Made by a program: the position numbers and the translations under genes. This document shows positions 27,298 through 35,298 of a stretch of DNA of 64,000 bases, piece by piece. The stretch comes from DIGJ01 sp041821315 (lineage in GTDB: Bacteria; Bacillota; Clostridia; Lachnospirales; Lachnospiraceae). The stretch is from positions 3,987-67,986 of the forward strand of contig JBGUEO010000028.1 of NCBI GenBank assembly GCA_041821315.1, written 5' to 3'. The notes beneath the pieces are model-generated. The model searched no databases and was not told the DNA's origin. It was given only the letters and a program-made list of their open reading frames with translations. Each line of letters opens with the position of its first letter. The stretch's first letter is position 1.

Positions 27298-29610
27298 GTG
27301 AAAAAAATTTATAAATATATACTGTTTGCCCTGTTATTTATTACTTTTTTTGTAATATATGAAGTGAGTAGTGATAGAATAAAAATAGCGAACGCAAAGG
27401 TTGGTTCACAAAAATTAGCTACAGTAGATGACATAAAAGATAAACGTATTGGTTTACTTTTAGGATCCGTGCATGATACCTATGTTGCGGAGCATTATCC
27501 AGATGCAACCGTAGTACAATTTAAAAATCTGCCGGATTTGATCGTTGCGTTGAAAGCAAAAAAACTAGATGTGGCAATCTACACCTATGAAACGTTAGAA
27601 GAGATATTAAAAACGGATGAAAGCATGGATTTTTTAGGTGATAGTCTGTTTGGAGTTAGCATTGGAACAGGATTTAATAAAGAAAACACCGAGCTTAGAG
27701 ACGAGTTTAATTGTTTCCTTGAAACGATTAAAAGCAATGGTGTTTATGATGATATGGCAGATCGTTGGATGAAGGGCGGCTCACATATGATGCCAGATAT
27801 AGAAAACAAGGAAAACAACGGGACGATGGTTGTTGGAATTGTTAGTGATAAAGGACTTCCGTTTGCTATTATAGAAAATGGAGAATTGGTCGGATACGAT
27901 GTAGAGCTGACTGAGCGTTTTGCCGCTGAACTTGGGAAAAAATGTGTGTTTTCAGATATGGATTTTAGTAGCCTTATTCCAGCGGTAACAACAAATAAGA
28001 TTGATATGATTACAAGTACGCTTATGATAACCGAGGAAAGAGAAAAACAGATTAATTTTTCGAATCCATACTATGAACTTGGAGCCGGGGTTGTGGCGCT
28101 TAAGGAGAATCTAACAAAATATCAGGGTCAAAATGCAGATGGTTCGCAAATATTCACTTCTGCCGAGGATGTCAAGGATAAGTGTATCGGTGTGCTGCTG
28201 GGCTCCGTACATGATGATTATGCGGCGAAAAATTATCCAGATGCAACTGTGATACAATACAAAACGTCAGCAGATGTTTTGGTTGCCTTGAAATCAAAGA
28301 AGATAGATGCTGCAATTTATAATCGGGAAGCCATGGCAGAAATACTAAAGACAGATAAAAGTATGGATTTTTTAGAAAAAAATTTGTATGAAAACCCAAT
28401 TGGCATGGGATTTAATAAAGAAAACACCAAGCTATTAAATGAGTTCAACGATTTTCTGGAAAAGATAAAAGGCAATGGTGTTTATGATGAAATGCTTAAA
28501 AGGTGGATGGTTGACGGAATACAAACCATGCCGGAACTAGTAAATAAAGAAAATAACGGGACTTTAGTGGTAGGAGTCGTTAGTGATAAAGGGCTGCCAT
28601 TTACCATATTAAAAGATGGGAATTATATTGGTTTTGATGTTGAAATGGCAGAACGATTTGCGGCTGAATATGACAGACGGCTTGTAATTAAAGATATGGA
28701 ATTTGGTAGTTTGATTGCGGCGGTATCTACGAACAAGATAGACATGATAACAAGTACACTTATGATAACTCCGGAAAGAAAAAAGAAAATAAATTTTTCG
28801 AATCCATACTATCAGGTAGGTGCAGGACTTGTAGTACTGAAAGAAAAACTTGTAACAGATGTACAAGGAAATGGATCTGCTGAGACGAAGTCATCATTTA
28901 TTAAAAGCATAACAGACAGTTTTTATAACAATATAATATTTGAAAGAAGATATAAGCTTATACTGGGTGGACTGAAGGTCACAATGATTATTGCGGTCTT
29001 TGCAGGTATATTTGGAACAATACTTGGGATGTTGATTTGTTTTATAAGAATGTCTGGAAATCCAATATTAAGCAATCTTGCACAAATTTATATCGCAATT
29101 TTGCGCGGTACGCCAGTGCTTGTTTTTTTAATGATAATTTACTATGTAGTTTTTGCATCCGTTAATATAAATCCGATGCTTGTTGCTGTGATCGCGTTTG
29201 GTATGAATTTTGCATCCTATGCATCCGAGATGTTTCGCACGGCTATTATAAGCATTGACAGGGGACAAAACGAAGCAGGTATTGCAGGTGGATTTACAAA
29301 AACACAGACATTTTTATACATTATCTTACCGCAGGCAATAAAACAGGTACTTCCAGTTTATAAGGGGGAAGTTATTTCTCTTGTAAAATCAACATCTATC
29401 GTTGGATATATTGCGGTACAAGACTTGACGAAAGCAAGTGATATCATAAGAAGTCGTACCTTTGATGCCTTTTTTCCGCTTATAATGGTAGCAGTATTAT
29501 ACTTTATTATTTCGGGGCTATTTATATTGATTCTTAATTATATAGGAAGAAAAATGGATCCGAGAATGAGAGCAAAAGTAAAACTCAGACAGAAAGAGAG
29601 TGAGCAATAA
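27298..29610 (+). CDS. Amino-acid ABC transporter: permuted tandem binding domains fused to permease
   Basis: 770 residues, GTG start behind GGGGGAGG. One N-terminal membrane anchor (~4-22), then family-3 solute-binding lobes in the order lobe 2 (~42-165), lobe 1 (~178-275), lobe 2 (~288-408), lobe 1 (~422-520), and a BPD_transp_1 permease (~560-755, EAA loop EAGIAGGFTKTQTFLYIILPQA). The repeat unit is about 738 bp. A normal protein has lobe 1 before lobe 2, so only the middle pair is a canonical domain and the outer lobes would have to pair across the chain. Cognate ATPase is the next gene. Likely polar amino-acid or oligopeptide uptake, or ligand sensing. Confidence 0.88.
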   Translation: MKKIYKYILFALLFITFFVIYEVSSDRIKIANAKVGSQKLATVDDIKDKRIGLLLGSVHDTYVAEHYPDATVVQFKNLPDLIVALKAKKLDVAIYTYETLEEILKTDESMDFLGDSLFGVSIGTGFNKENTELRDEFNCFLETIKSNGVYDDMADRWMKGGSHMMPDIENKENNGTMVVGIVSDKGLPFAIIENGELVGYDVELTERFAAELGKKCVFSDMDFSSLIPAVTTNKIDMITSTLMITEEREKQINFSNPYYELGAGVVALKENLTKYQGQNADGSQIFTSAEDVKDKCIGVLLGSVHDDYAAKNYPDATVIQYKTSADVLVALKSKKIDAAIYNREAMAEILKTDKSMDFLEKNLYENPIGMGFNKENTKLLNEFNDFLEKIKGNGVYDEMLKRWMVDGIQTMPELVNKENNGTLVVGVVSDKGLPFTILKDGNYIGFDVEMAERFAAEYDRRLVIKDMEFGSLIAAVSTNKIDMITSTLMITPERKKKINFSNPYYQVGAGLVVLKEKLVTDVQGNGSAETKSSFIKSITDSFYNNIIFERRYKLILGGLKVTMIIAVFAGIFGTILGMLICFIRMSGNPILSNLAQIYIAILRGTPVLVFLMIIYYVVFASVNINPMLVAVIAFGMNFASYASEMFRTAIISIDRGQNEAGIAGGFTKTQTFLYIILPQAIKQVLPVYKGEVISLVKSTSIVGYIAVQDLTKASDIIRSRTFDAFFPLIMVAVLYFIISGLFILILNYIGRKMDPRMRAKVKLRQKESEQ

Positions 29611-29633
29611 CAAGGAGGAGTGAAGAGAAGAAG

Positions 29634-30707
29634 ATGATAACAATATCGCATTTATCTAAAAAATATGACAGTCTTGAGGTTTTAAAGAATGTTAGCTGTG
29701 AAATAAGGAAAGGTGAGGTTATATCAATTATAGGACCGTCTGGGACAGGAAAAAGTACTTTTTTAAGATGCCTTAATCTTCTTGAAACGCCAAGTGGCGG
29801 CAGTATCGTCATTGATGGTGTAGATATTCTTTCGAAAGGAGCAGATGTGCCCAAGATAAGACAGAAGATGGGCATGGTTTTTCAGGGATTTAATCTATAT
29901 GCACATCTTTCGGTTATTGATAATCTCACAATTGGTCCAATCAAACTGCTAGGAAAAACCAAGGAAGAAGCAAGGAAAAGAGGATTTGAATTACTGGGGA
30001 TGGTAGGTCTTGAAATGAAGGCGGATAACTTTCCAGATGAACTTTCAGGTGGACAAAAGCAAAGAGTAGCAATTGCAAGATGCCTTGCGATGGAGCCTGA
30101 GATACTTCTTTTTGATGAGCCGACTTCAGCGCTTGATCCAACTATGGTGAGTGAAGTGCTATCGGTAATTAGAAAGCTTGCAAAAGAGGGAATGACGATG
30201 GCGATTGTAACGCATGAAATGGAATTTGCAAAACATGTTTCCAATCGAGTTTTTTATATGGACGAAGGTATTATATATGAAGAAGGAACACCAAAACAAA
30301 TATTTGATAATCCACAGAGGGAAAAGACAAAGATATTTATAAATGGAATACGAAACTTTCGCTATGATATAAGCAATAAGAGTTTTGATTTTTATGGGAT
30401 GAATGGTGAAATAAAAAAATTCTGTGAAAAATACCTGTCACCAAAAGCGGTGCAAAATACCCTTTTGTTAACGGAAGAGCTTGTTGAATTATACGAGCCG
30501 CCGATGGAATTTTGCTTTAGTTATTTTGAAAAAAAAGATAAGCTGGCTTTAACAATCAGCAGTTCCAATAATCTGAAAATTCCGTCGTCAAATAAATCAA
30601 AAATTGATGATATAAGTTATGCAATTATTAATAATTTTGCTGAAAATATGAAGGAAGAATATCAAAATAATAAGAGCATAGTATCAATGGATATAAAAAA
30701 AATATAA
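29634..30707 (+). CDS. Amino-acid ABC transporter ATPase with RsbW-like C-terminal extension
   Basis: 357 residues. Residues 1-242 are a normal polar-amino-acid ATPase: Walker A GPSGTGKST, Q-loop QGFNLYAHLS, signature LSGGQKQR, Walker B ILLFDEPTSALDP, H-loop THEM. The remaining ~110 residues are extra; NTLLLTEELVELYEPPMEFCFSYFEKKDKLALTI resembles the N-box part of anti-sigma HATPase domains but lacks clear G boxes. In this locus that would physically link transport to partner switching. The domain call is tentative; the ATPase call is secure. Confidence 0.88.
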   Translation: MITISHLSKKYDSLEVLKNVSCEIRKGEVISIIGPSGTGKSTFLRCLNLLETPSGGSIVIDGVDILSKGADVPKIRQKMGMVFQGFNLYAHLSVIDNLTIGPIKLLGKTKEEARKRGFELLGMVGLEMKADNFPDELSGGQKQRVAIARCLAMEPEILLFDEPTSALDPTMVSEVLSVIRKLAKEGMTMAIVTHEMEFAKHVSNRVFYMDEGIIYEEGTPKQIFDNPQREKTKIFINGIRNFRYDISNKSFDFYGMNGEIKKFCEKYLSPKAVQNTLLLTEELVELYEPPMEFCFSYFEKKDKLALTISSSNNLKIPSSNKSKIDDISYAIINNFAENMKEEYQNNKSIVSMDIKKI

Positions 30708-30795
30708 AGTGATATAGTAAAGCTTGCGTATAACAGTTTTATTCAATCATGCAGAATTTGTAATAAAAAAAATCAAAATAGACAGGAGAATTATT

Positions 30796-31098
30796 ATGGA
30801 TATAATTAGAACAAAAAATGAAAATGTAATTACCCTTTCACTTTCGGGCAGACTTGATACGGTAACTAGCAGCAAGCTTGGGGAAGAGCTTTCAAAGGTA
30901 TTTGAAGAAGAGGAAATGGAGCTTGTGTTTGATTTTGAGGCACTGGATTATATAAGCAGCGCGGGACTTAGAGTTCTTCTTACCGCACAGAAAAAAATAA
31001 ATACACTTGCTACAACAATGAAAATTATAAATGCAAACGAAAATGTGAGAGAAGTATTTGATGTGACCGGTTTTTCGGGAATATTAACGATTGAGTAA
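30796..31098 (+). CDS. STAS-domain anti-sigma factor antagonist (RsbV-like)
   Basis: 100 residues from ATG 30796 behind AGGAG (a longer in-frame start at 30724 has no good site). STAS fold with the phosphorylatable serine in LDYISSAGLRVLLTAQKK. In known systems it is phosphorylated by the RsbW-like kinase and dephosphorylated by a SpoIIE phosphatase, both encoded nearby. It completes a three-part partner-switching module spread over 21.5-31.1 kb. Confidence 0.92.
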   Translation: MDIIRTKNENVITLSLSGRLDTVTSSKLGEELSKVFEEEEMELVFDFEALDYISSAGLRVLLTAQKKINTLATTMKIINANENVREVFDVTGFSGILTIE

Positions 31099-31141
31099 GC
31101 AATGCAGACTATGCCTATATTAATTGGAATGGAGGTAATGA

Positions 31142-31408
31142 ATGTTTGATTATAAAAAGTATGATTTCTCGATGGAAGGTGAATTTAGGGGGGAACTTTT
31201 TAATAAAATGAAAAAAAAATTTGAAAAATCACAATCACAAAATAAAGTAATTGAGCTGTCAGATGACGAGCTGAATGTGGTTTCGGCTGCATCCAATGTT
31301 TATGAAAAAAAACAATGTCCATTTGAAAATATACGATGTGAGGATTGTGAACACTATATTAAATTTGGTGCAACAAAAACTTGTAGACAAAGGTATATAA
31401 AAATATAA
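31142..31408 (+). CDS. Leader peptide of the locus with Ala-Ala at the cleavage site (8)
   Basis: 88 residues, ATG behind GGAGG. Leader ends ELSDDELNVVSAA, i.e. the standard leader with Ala-Ala where its relatives have Gly-Gly. The core has CPFENIRCEDC and a last Cys (C-x6-C-x2-C-x11-C), a shortened CPGP scaffold. C39 peptidases tolerate Gly-Ala and Gly-Ser; Ala-Ala is unusual, so this peptide may be processed poorly or be non-functional. It is the last gene of the locus before rpmJ. Confidence 0.72.
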   Translation: MFDYKKYDFSMEGEFRGELFNKMKKKFEKSQSQNKVIELSDDELNVVSAASNVYEKKQCPFENIRCEDCEHYIKFGATKTCRQRYIKI

Positions 31409-31692
31409 ATCTGCAGGAAAGAAGCCATACCCTGTCATGGATGCAGCTTCTATAAAAGAGTTAATAATAAAATATGAAAAAAGAGATGCAATAGCGGGAA
31501 ATAAACCGAGCAATAAATAAATGATATTGGTTGGTTTTCTGCAAAAAAACATGAAAAAGAAGGAAAAAACAGGAAAAATAAGGAAATAGAACTGGATTTG
31601 ATTAAGGAATAAAAAAAATAAAAATAGTGCTTGCAATTTGATTTTCTATATGATAGAATTGCAAGTGGACTTTTGCGAAAGGAGAGATTGCA
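31409..31692. other. Spacer between peptide locus and rpmJ
   Basis: A weak hairpin follows the peptide gene near 31420-31452 (AGAAGC..GCTTCT, no T run). The rest is A-rich and holds no convincing gene. A short frame from 31437 (MDAASIKELIIKYEKR..) lacks a ribosome binding site. The 3' end carries the rpmJ promoter. Confidence 0.5.
31631..31659 (+). promoter_or_regulatory. Promoter of rpmJ and downstream ribosomal genes
   Basis: TTGCAA (31631-31636), 17-nt spacer, TAGAAT (31654-31659), 33 bp before the rpmJ ATG. A housekeeping-type promoter here makes the ribosomal genes independent of the peptide locus. Confidence 0.7.
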
Positions 31693-31806
31693 ATGAAAGT
31701 AAGATCATCAGTTAAACCCATTTGTGAAAAATGCAAGATCATTAAACGAAAAGGAAGCATCAGAGTTATCTGTGAAAATCCAAGACATAAGCAAAGACAA
31801 GGCTAA
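31693..31806 (+). CDS. rpmJ: Ribosomal protein L36 (bL36)
   Basis: 37 residues, ATG behind AAAGGAGAG. MKVRSSVKPICEKCKIIKRKG with C-x2-C, then C..H of the zinc-ribbon fold: the zinc-binding form of L36, a large-subunit protein. The usual upstream neighbour infA is not present here; the preceding gene is a peptide precursor. Confidence 0.95.
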   Translation: MKVRSSVKPICEKCKIIKRKGSIRVICENPRHKQRQG

Positions 31807-31827
31807 TGAATAGACAATAGCGAAAAA

Positions 31828-31856
31828 CCAAAGTACGTTCTTTGGCTTTTTATGCT
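31828..31856 (+). terminator. Terminator or attenuator after rpmJ
   Basis: Stem CCAAAG/CTTTGG with a 6-nt loop and a following CTTTTT run. The stem is short, so partial read-through into rpsM is likely; it may work with the structured region that follows. Confidence 0.6.
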
Positions 31857-31859
31857 GTT

Positions 31860-32150
31860 TTTATACTTATATAGTTCTTGCTTTCTGTGTTGTGGTTACA
31901 CAGTGCTTTTATGGCACTGGGGCTTTTCCTGCCCTGACGAACTGGAAAAATGTGGTTCGTGATGTATAGCATGATATCATGAACGGTCTGATTAACTGTT
32001 TTGAATGGAGTTTCATTATAATTTCATTCAGTGCGCGGGGTGAGCCCGTGGCATCATGGTTTAAAGCGGCTGATGTAGCAGTTGCTACATTATAATCAAA
32101 CAGCCCTTATGGGGCAAAGTAAAAAATTAATCTAACAAAGAAAATTTACG
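31860..32150 (+). other. Structured leader region between rpmJ and rpsM
   Basis: About 290 non-coding bases with several hairpins: CAGTGC..GCACTG near 31900, GTTCGTGAT/ATCATGAAC (31955-31963/31976-31984), and ATGTAGC-AGTT-GCTACAT (32073-32090). It ends at the rpsM ribosome binding site. It could be an mRNA leader for feedback control of the alpha operon by a ribosomal protein; no known leader family was recognised. Confidence 0.45.
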
Positions 32151-32163
32151 GAGGTAGAACACA

Positions 32164-32532
32164 ATGGCTCGTATTAGTGGTGTAGATTTACCAAGAGAGA
32201 AACGTGTTGAAATTGGTCTTACTTATATCTATGGTATCGGTAGAGTAAGCTCTAATCGTATTCTTGCTGCGGCAAACGTTAATCCTGATACTCGTGTTAA
32301 GGACTTGACAGACGAAGAAGTAGGCAGAATCCGTGACGTAATTGACGAATCACAGCAAGTGGAAGGTGATTTACGTAGAGAAATTGCTCTTAATATTAAG
32401 AGACTACAAGAAATCGGATGTTACAGAGGAATCCGTCATAGAAAAGGACTCCCAGTTCGTGGACAGAAGACTAAGACAAACGCTAGAACAAGAAAAGGTC
32501 CTAAGCGTACAGTTGCAAATAAGAAAAAATAA
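32164..32532 (+). CDS. rpsM: Ribosomal protein S13 (uS13)
   Basis: 122 residues, ATG behind ACGGAGG. MARISGVDLPREKRVEIGLTYIYGIG with the helix-hairpin-helix, and the basic tail RGQKTKTNARTRKGPKR. Small-subunit head protein contacting the 50S subunit. First gene of rpsM-rpsK-rpsD-rpoA-rplQ, in the standard bacterial order. Confidence 0.98.
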   Translation: MARISGVDLPREKRVEIGLTYIYGIGRVSSNRILAAANVNPDTRVKDLTDEEVGRIRDVIDESQQVEGDLRREIALNIKRLQEIGCYRGIRHRKGLPVRGQKTKTNARTRKGPKRTVANKKK

Positions 32533-32562
32533 TTAATAAAATCCATTAGGAGGGTTTGTCAA

Positions 32563-32958
32563 ATGGCTAAAAAAGTAGCAAAAAAAGTGGCAAAAAGACG
32601 TGTTAAGAAAAATGTCGATCGTGGACAAGCACATATTCAGTCATCTTTTAATAATACAATCGTTACTCTGACAGATGCAGAAGGTAATGCTATTTCTTGG
32701 GCTAGCGCAGGTGGATTAGGATTCAGGGGTTCTAGAAAATCGACACCATACGCTGCACAGATGGCAGCAGAAACAGCAGCAAAGGCTGCATTACCACATG
32801 GTTTAAAGTCAGTAGAAGTTATGGTTAAAGGACCTGGTTCAGGTCGTGAAGCTGCAATTCGTGCACTTCAAGCATGCGGAATCGAAGTTACAAGTATCAA
32901 AGATGTTACTCCAGTACCACATAACGGATGTAGACCACCAAAACGTAGACGTGTCTAA
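32563..32958 (+). CDS. rpsK: Ribosomal protein S11 (uS11)
   Basis: 131 residues, ATG behind AGGAGG. QSSFNNTIVTLTDAEGNAISWASAGGLGFRGSRKSTPYAAQ and the C-terminal NGCRPPKRRRV are diagnostic. Small-subunit platform protein. It has a Lys-rich N-terminus (MAKKVAKKVAKRRVKK). Confidence 0.98.
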   Translation: MAKKVAKKVAKRRVKKNVDRGQAHIQSSFNNTIVTLTDAEGNAISWASAGGLGFRGSRKSTPYAAQMAAETAAKAALPHGLKSVEVMVKGPGSGREAAIRALQACGIEVTSIKDVTPVPHNGCRPPKRRRV

Positions 32959-32981
32959 TTATTAATAGGAGGTAAATTAGA

Positions 32982-33578
32982 ATGGCAATCGATAGAACTC
33001 CAGTCCTTAAAAGATGTAGATCTCTTGGTATAGATCCAGTTTTCATGGGACTTGATAAAAAATCAAATCGTTCAAATGCTAGAGCTAACAAGAAAATGAG
33101 CGAATATGGCTTACAGTTAAGAGAAAAACAGAAAGCTAAATTTATATACGGTGTTTTAGAAAAACCTTTTAGAAATAACTTTGCGAAAGCTCAAAAGGTA
33201 AAATATGGTACAACAGGTGAAAACTTAATGATTATTCTTGAGTTAAGACTTGACAATGTTATGTATCGTATGGGATATGCTAGAACAAGAAAAGAAGCAA
33301 GACAGATTGTTGATCATAAGCATGTAATGGTAAATGGAAAATGCATTAATATTCCATCTTATCAGGTAAAAGCAGGCGATACAATTGAAATTAAAGAAAA
33401 ATGCAAAACGGCTCAAAGATATAAAGATATTTTAGAAGCAACAGATGCAAAAATTGTACCAGGTTGGTTAGAAGCGAATCATGAAGCACTTAGCGGAGCA
33501 GTGAAAGAGATCCCTACCAGAGATCAAATCGATGTTCCTGTCAATGAAGTGCTTATCGTCGAGTTATATAGTAAATAA
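32982..33578 (+). CDS. rpsD: Ribosomal protein S4 (uS4)
   Basis: 198 residues, ATG behind AGGAGG. S4 core with the RNA-binding domain (RLDNVMYRMGYARTRKEARQIVDHKHVMVNGK). The N-terminus lacks the paired CxxC zinc ligands, i.e. a C-minus form. S4 nucleates 30S assembly and in Bacillus represses its own mRNA. Confidence 0.97.
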   Translation: MAIDRTPVLKRCRSLGIDPVFMGLDKKSNRSNARANKKMSEYGLQLREKQKAKFIYGVLEKPFRNNFAKAQKVKYGTTGENLMIILELRLDNVMYRMGYARTRKEARQIVDHKHVMVNGKCINIPSYQVKAGDTIEIKEKCKTAQRYKDILEATDAKIVPGWLEANHEALSGAVKEIPTRDQIDVPVNEVLIVELYSK

Positions 33579-33583
33579 GTTTA

Positions 33584-33640
33584 AATATATTTTGACTGCG
33601 AGAGAATCAATTTGGATTTCTCTCATAGGCAAAATATATT
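33584..33640 (+). other. Hairpin between rpsD and rpoA
   Basis: An outer perfect 11-bp stem (33584-33594/33630-33640) and an inner 7-bp stem (33600-33606/33618-33624) form one long hairpin with no T run. Possible processing or translational control site between S4 and alpha-subunit genes. Confidence 0.55.
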
Positions 33641-33707
33641 GCGATTTTCTTCCATGTAATTCAATGATCGCAAATATATAGCATAATCCCAAAAGGAGGG
33701 TCCAGTA

Positions 33708-34667
33708 GTGTTTGATTTTGAAAAACCAAAAATTGAGATCGCAGAGATTTCTGAAGATAGAAAATACGGACGTTTTGTAGTAGAACCGCTCGAAAGAGGT
33801 TACGGTACAACTTTGGGTAATTCTTTAAGAAGAATTATGCTGTCATCATTGCCTGGTAGCGCTGTTAGTCAAGTAAAGATTGAAGGCGTTGTACATGAAT
33901 TCAGTGCAATTCCTGGTGTTAAGGAAGATGTTACAGAAATCATTATGAATATTAAAAGCTTGGCAATTAAGAATACAAGTGAGACAAATGAGCCCAAAAC
34001 TGCTTATATTGAGTTTGAAGGCGAAGGTGTTGTAACTGCAGGAGACATTCAGGTTGATCCAGATATAGAGGTTTTAAATCCAGAATTAGTAATTGCTACG
34101 TTAAGTGGTGGCTCCGATTGCAAATTATATATGGAATTGACAATTACAAAAGGAAGAGGATACATCAGTGCAGATAAGAATAAAAATGATGATCTTCCAA
34201 TTGGTGTAATTTCTGTTGATTCTATTTATACACCGGTTGAACGAGTTAACTTAACAGTTCAAAATACTCGTGTTGGTCAGATTACTGACTATGATAAACT
34301 TACATTGGATGTATATACCAATGGAACCTTAGAACCAGACGAAGCGGTTAGCTTAGCAGCTAAGGTATTAAGCGCTCATTTGAATTCGTTTATTGACCTT
34401 TCTGAAAATGCAAAAACGGCTGAAATCATGGTAGAAAAAGAAGATAATGAAAAGGAAAAAGTTCTTGAAATGAATATTGATGAACTTGAGCTTTCTGTTC
34501 GTTCTTATAACTGCCTAAAGCGAGCTGGCATCAACACAGTTGAAGAATTAACCAATAGAACTTCGGAAGATATGATGAAAGTTCGTAATTTAGGACGTAA
34601 ATCATTAGAAGAAGTACTAGCAAAATTGAAAGAATTAGGATTATCACTTAATATTGGTGATGAATAA
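33708..34667 (+). CDS. rpoA: RNA polymerase alpha subunit
   Basis: 319 residues, GTG start behind AAAAGGAGGG. N-terminal dimerisation domain (GRFVVEPLERGYGTTLGNSLRRIMLSSLPG), linker near 235-250, and C-terminal domain (ELELSVRSYNCLKRAGINTVEELTNRTSEDMMKVRNLGRKSLEEV) that contacts UP elements and activators. Standard length and position. Confidence 0.98.
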   Translation: MFDFEKPKIEIAEISEDRKYGRFVVEPLERGYGTTLGNSLRRIMLSSLPGSAVSQVKIEGVVHEFSAIPGVKEDVTEIIMNIKSLAIKNTSETNEPKTAYIEFEGEGVVTAGDIQVDPDIEVLNPELVIATLSGGSDCKLYMELTITKGRGYISADKNKNDDLPIGVISVDSIYTPVERVNLTVQNTRVGQITDYDKLTLDVYTNGTLEPDEAVSLAAKVLSAHLNSFIDLSENAKTAEIMVEKEDNEKEKVLEMNIDELELSVRSYNCLKRAGINTVEELTNRTSEDMMKVRNLGRKSLEEVLAKLKELGLSLNIGDE

Positions 34668-34695
34668 ATCATAGAAATCACAGGAGGTAATACAA

Positions 34696-35232
34696 ATGGC
34701 CGGATATAGAAAACTTGGTAGAACATCAAGCCAGAGAAAAGCATTGCTTCGTAACCAAGTAACCAATTTACTTTACAATGGTAAAATTGTTACAACAGAA
34801 GCAAAAGCGAAAGAAATCCGTAAAATTGCTGAGCATCTAATCGCATTAGCAGTAAGAGAAAAAGATAATTTTGAAACTGTTACTGTTACTGCAAAAGTTG
34901 CTCGTAAAGATAAAGATGGTAAAAGAGTAAAAGAAGTTGTAGATGGTAAAAAAGTTACTGTTTATGATGAAGTTCAAAAAGAAATCAAGAAAGACAGCGC
35001 AAGCCGTCTTCATGCTAGAAGACAAATGAATAAAGTTCTTTATACCATTACAGAAGTTCCAACAGAAGCTGCAGGAAGAAAAAAGAATACAAAATCAGTA
35101 GATATTACAGATACGTTATTCAATGATATTGCACCTAAGTATGTTGACCGTAACGGTGGTTACACAAGAATCATTAAGATTGGTCAGCGTAAGGGCGATG
35201 CAGCAATGGAAGTATTGATCGAATTAGTTTAG
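34696..35232 (+). CDS. rplQ: Ribosomal protein L17 (bL17)
   Basis: 178 residues, ATG behind AGGAGG. MAGYRKLGRTSSQRKALLRNQVTNLLYNGKIVTTEAKAKEIR and NGGYTRIIKIGQRKGDAAMEVLIEL are diagnostic. An internal insertion (~70-125, Lys-rich) makes it longer than the ~120-residue E. coli form, as in many clostridia. Last gene of the operon. Confidence 0.97.
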   Translation: MAGYRKLGRTSSQRKALLRNQVTNLLYNGKIVTTEAKAKEIRKIAEHLIALAVREKDNFETVTVTAKVARKDKDGKRVKEVVDGKKVTVYDEVQKEIKKDSASRLHARRQMNKVLYTITEVPTEAAGRKKNTKSVDITDTLFNDIAPKYVDRNGGYTRIIKIGQRKGDAAMEVLIELV

Positions 35233-35260
35233 TCTTGAATAAAATACGTGTATTGAATAA

Positions 35261-35298
35261 AAGAAGCCATCCAAGTTACTTGGGAAAGGCTTCTTTTT
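35261..35298 (+). terminator. Terminator of the ribosomal/rpoA operon
   Basis: Stem AAGAAGCC/GGCTTCTT around a ~19-nt loop that can pair further, then a T run. It directly abuts the first palindromic element. Confidence 0.88.

Noticed and set aside
31081..31115. Possible fifth ECF-type promoter (TGAGTAAG.. TATATT) before the peptide at 31142
   Set aside because: Only the TGAG part matches; TAC and CGTAT are absent, so it does not meet the pattern of the other four.
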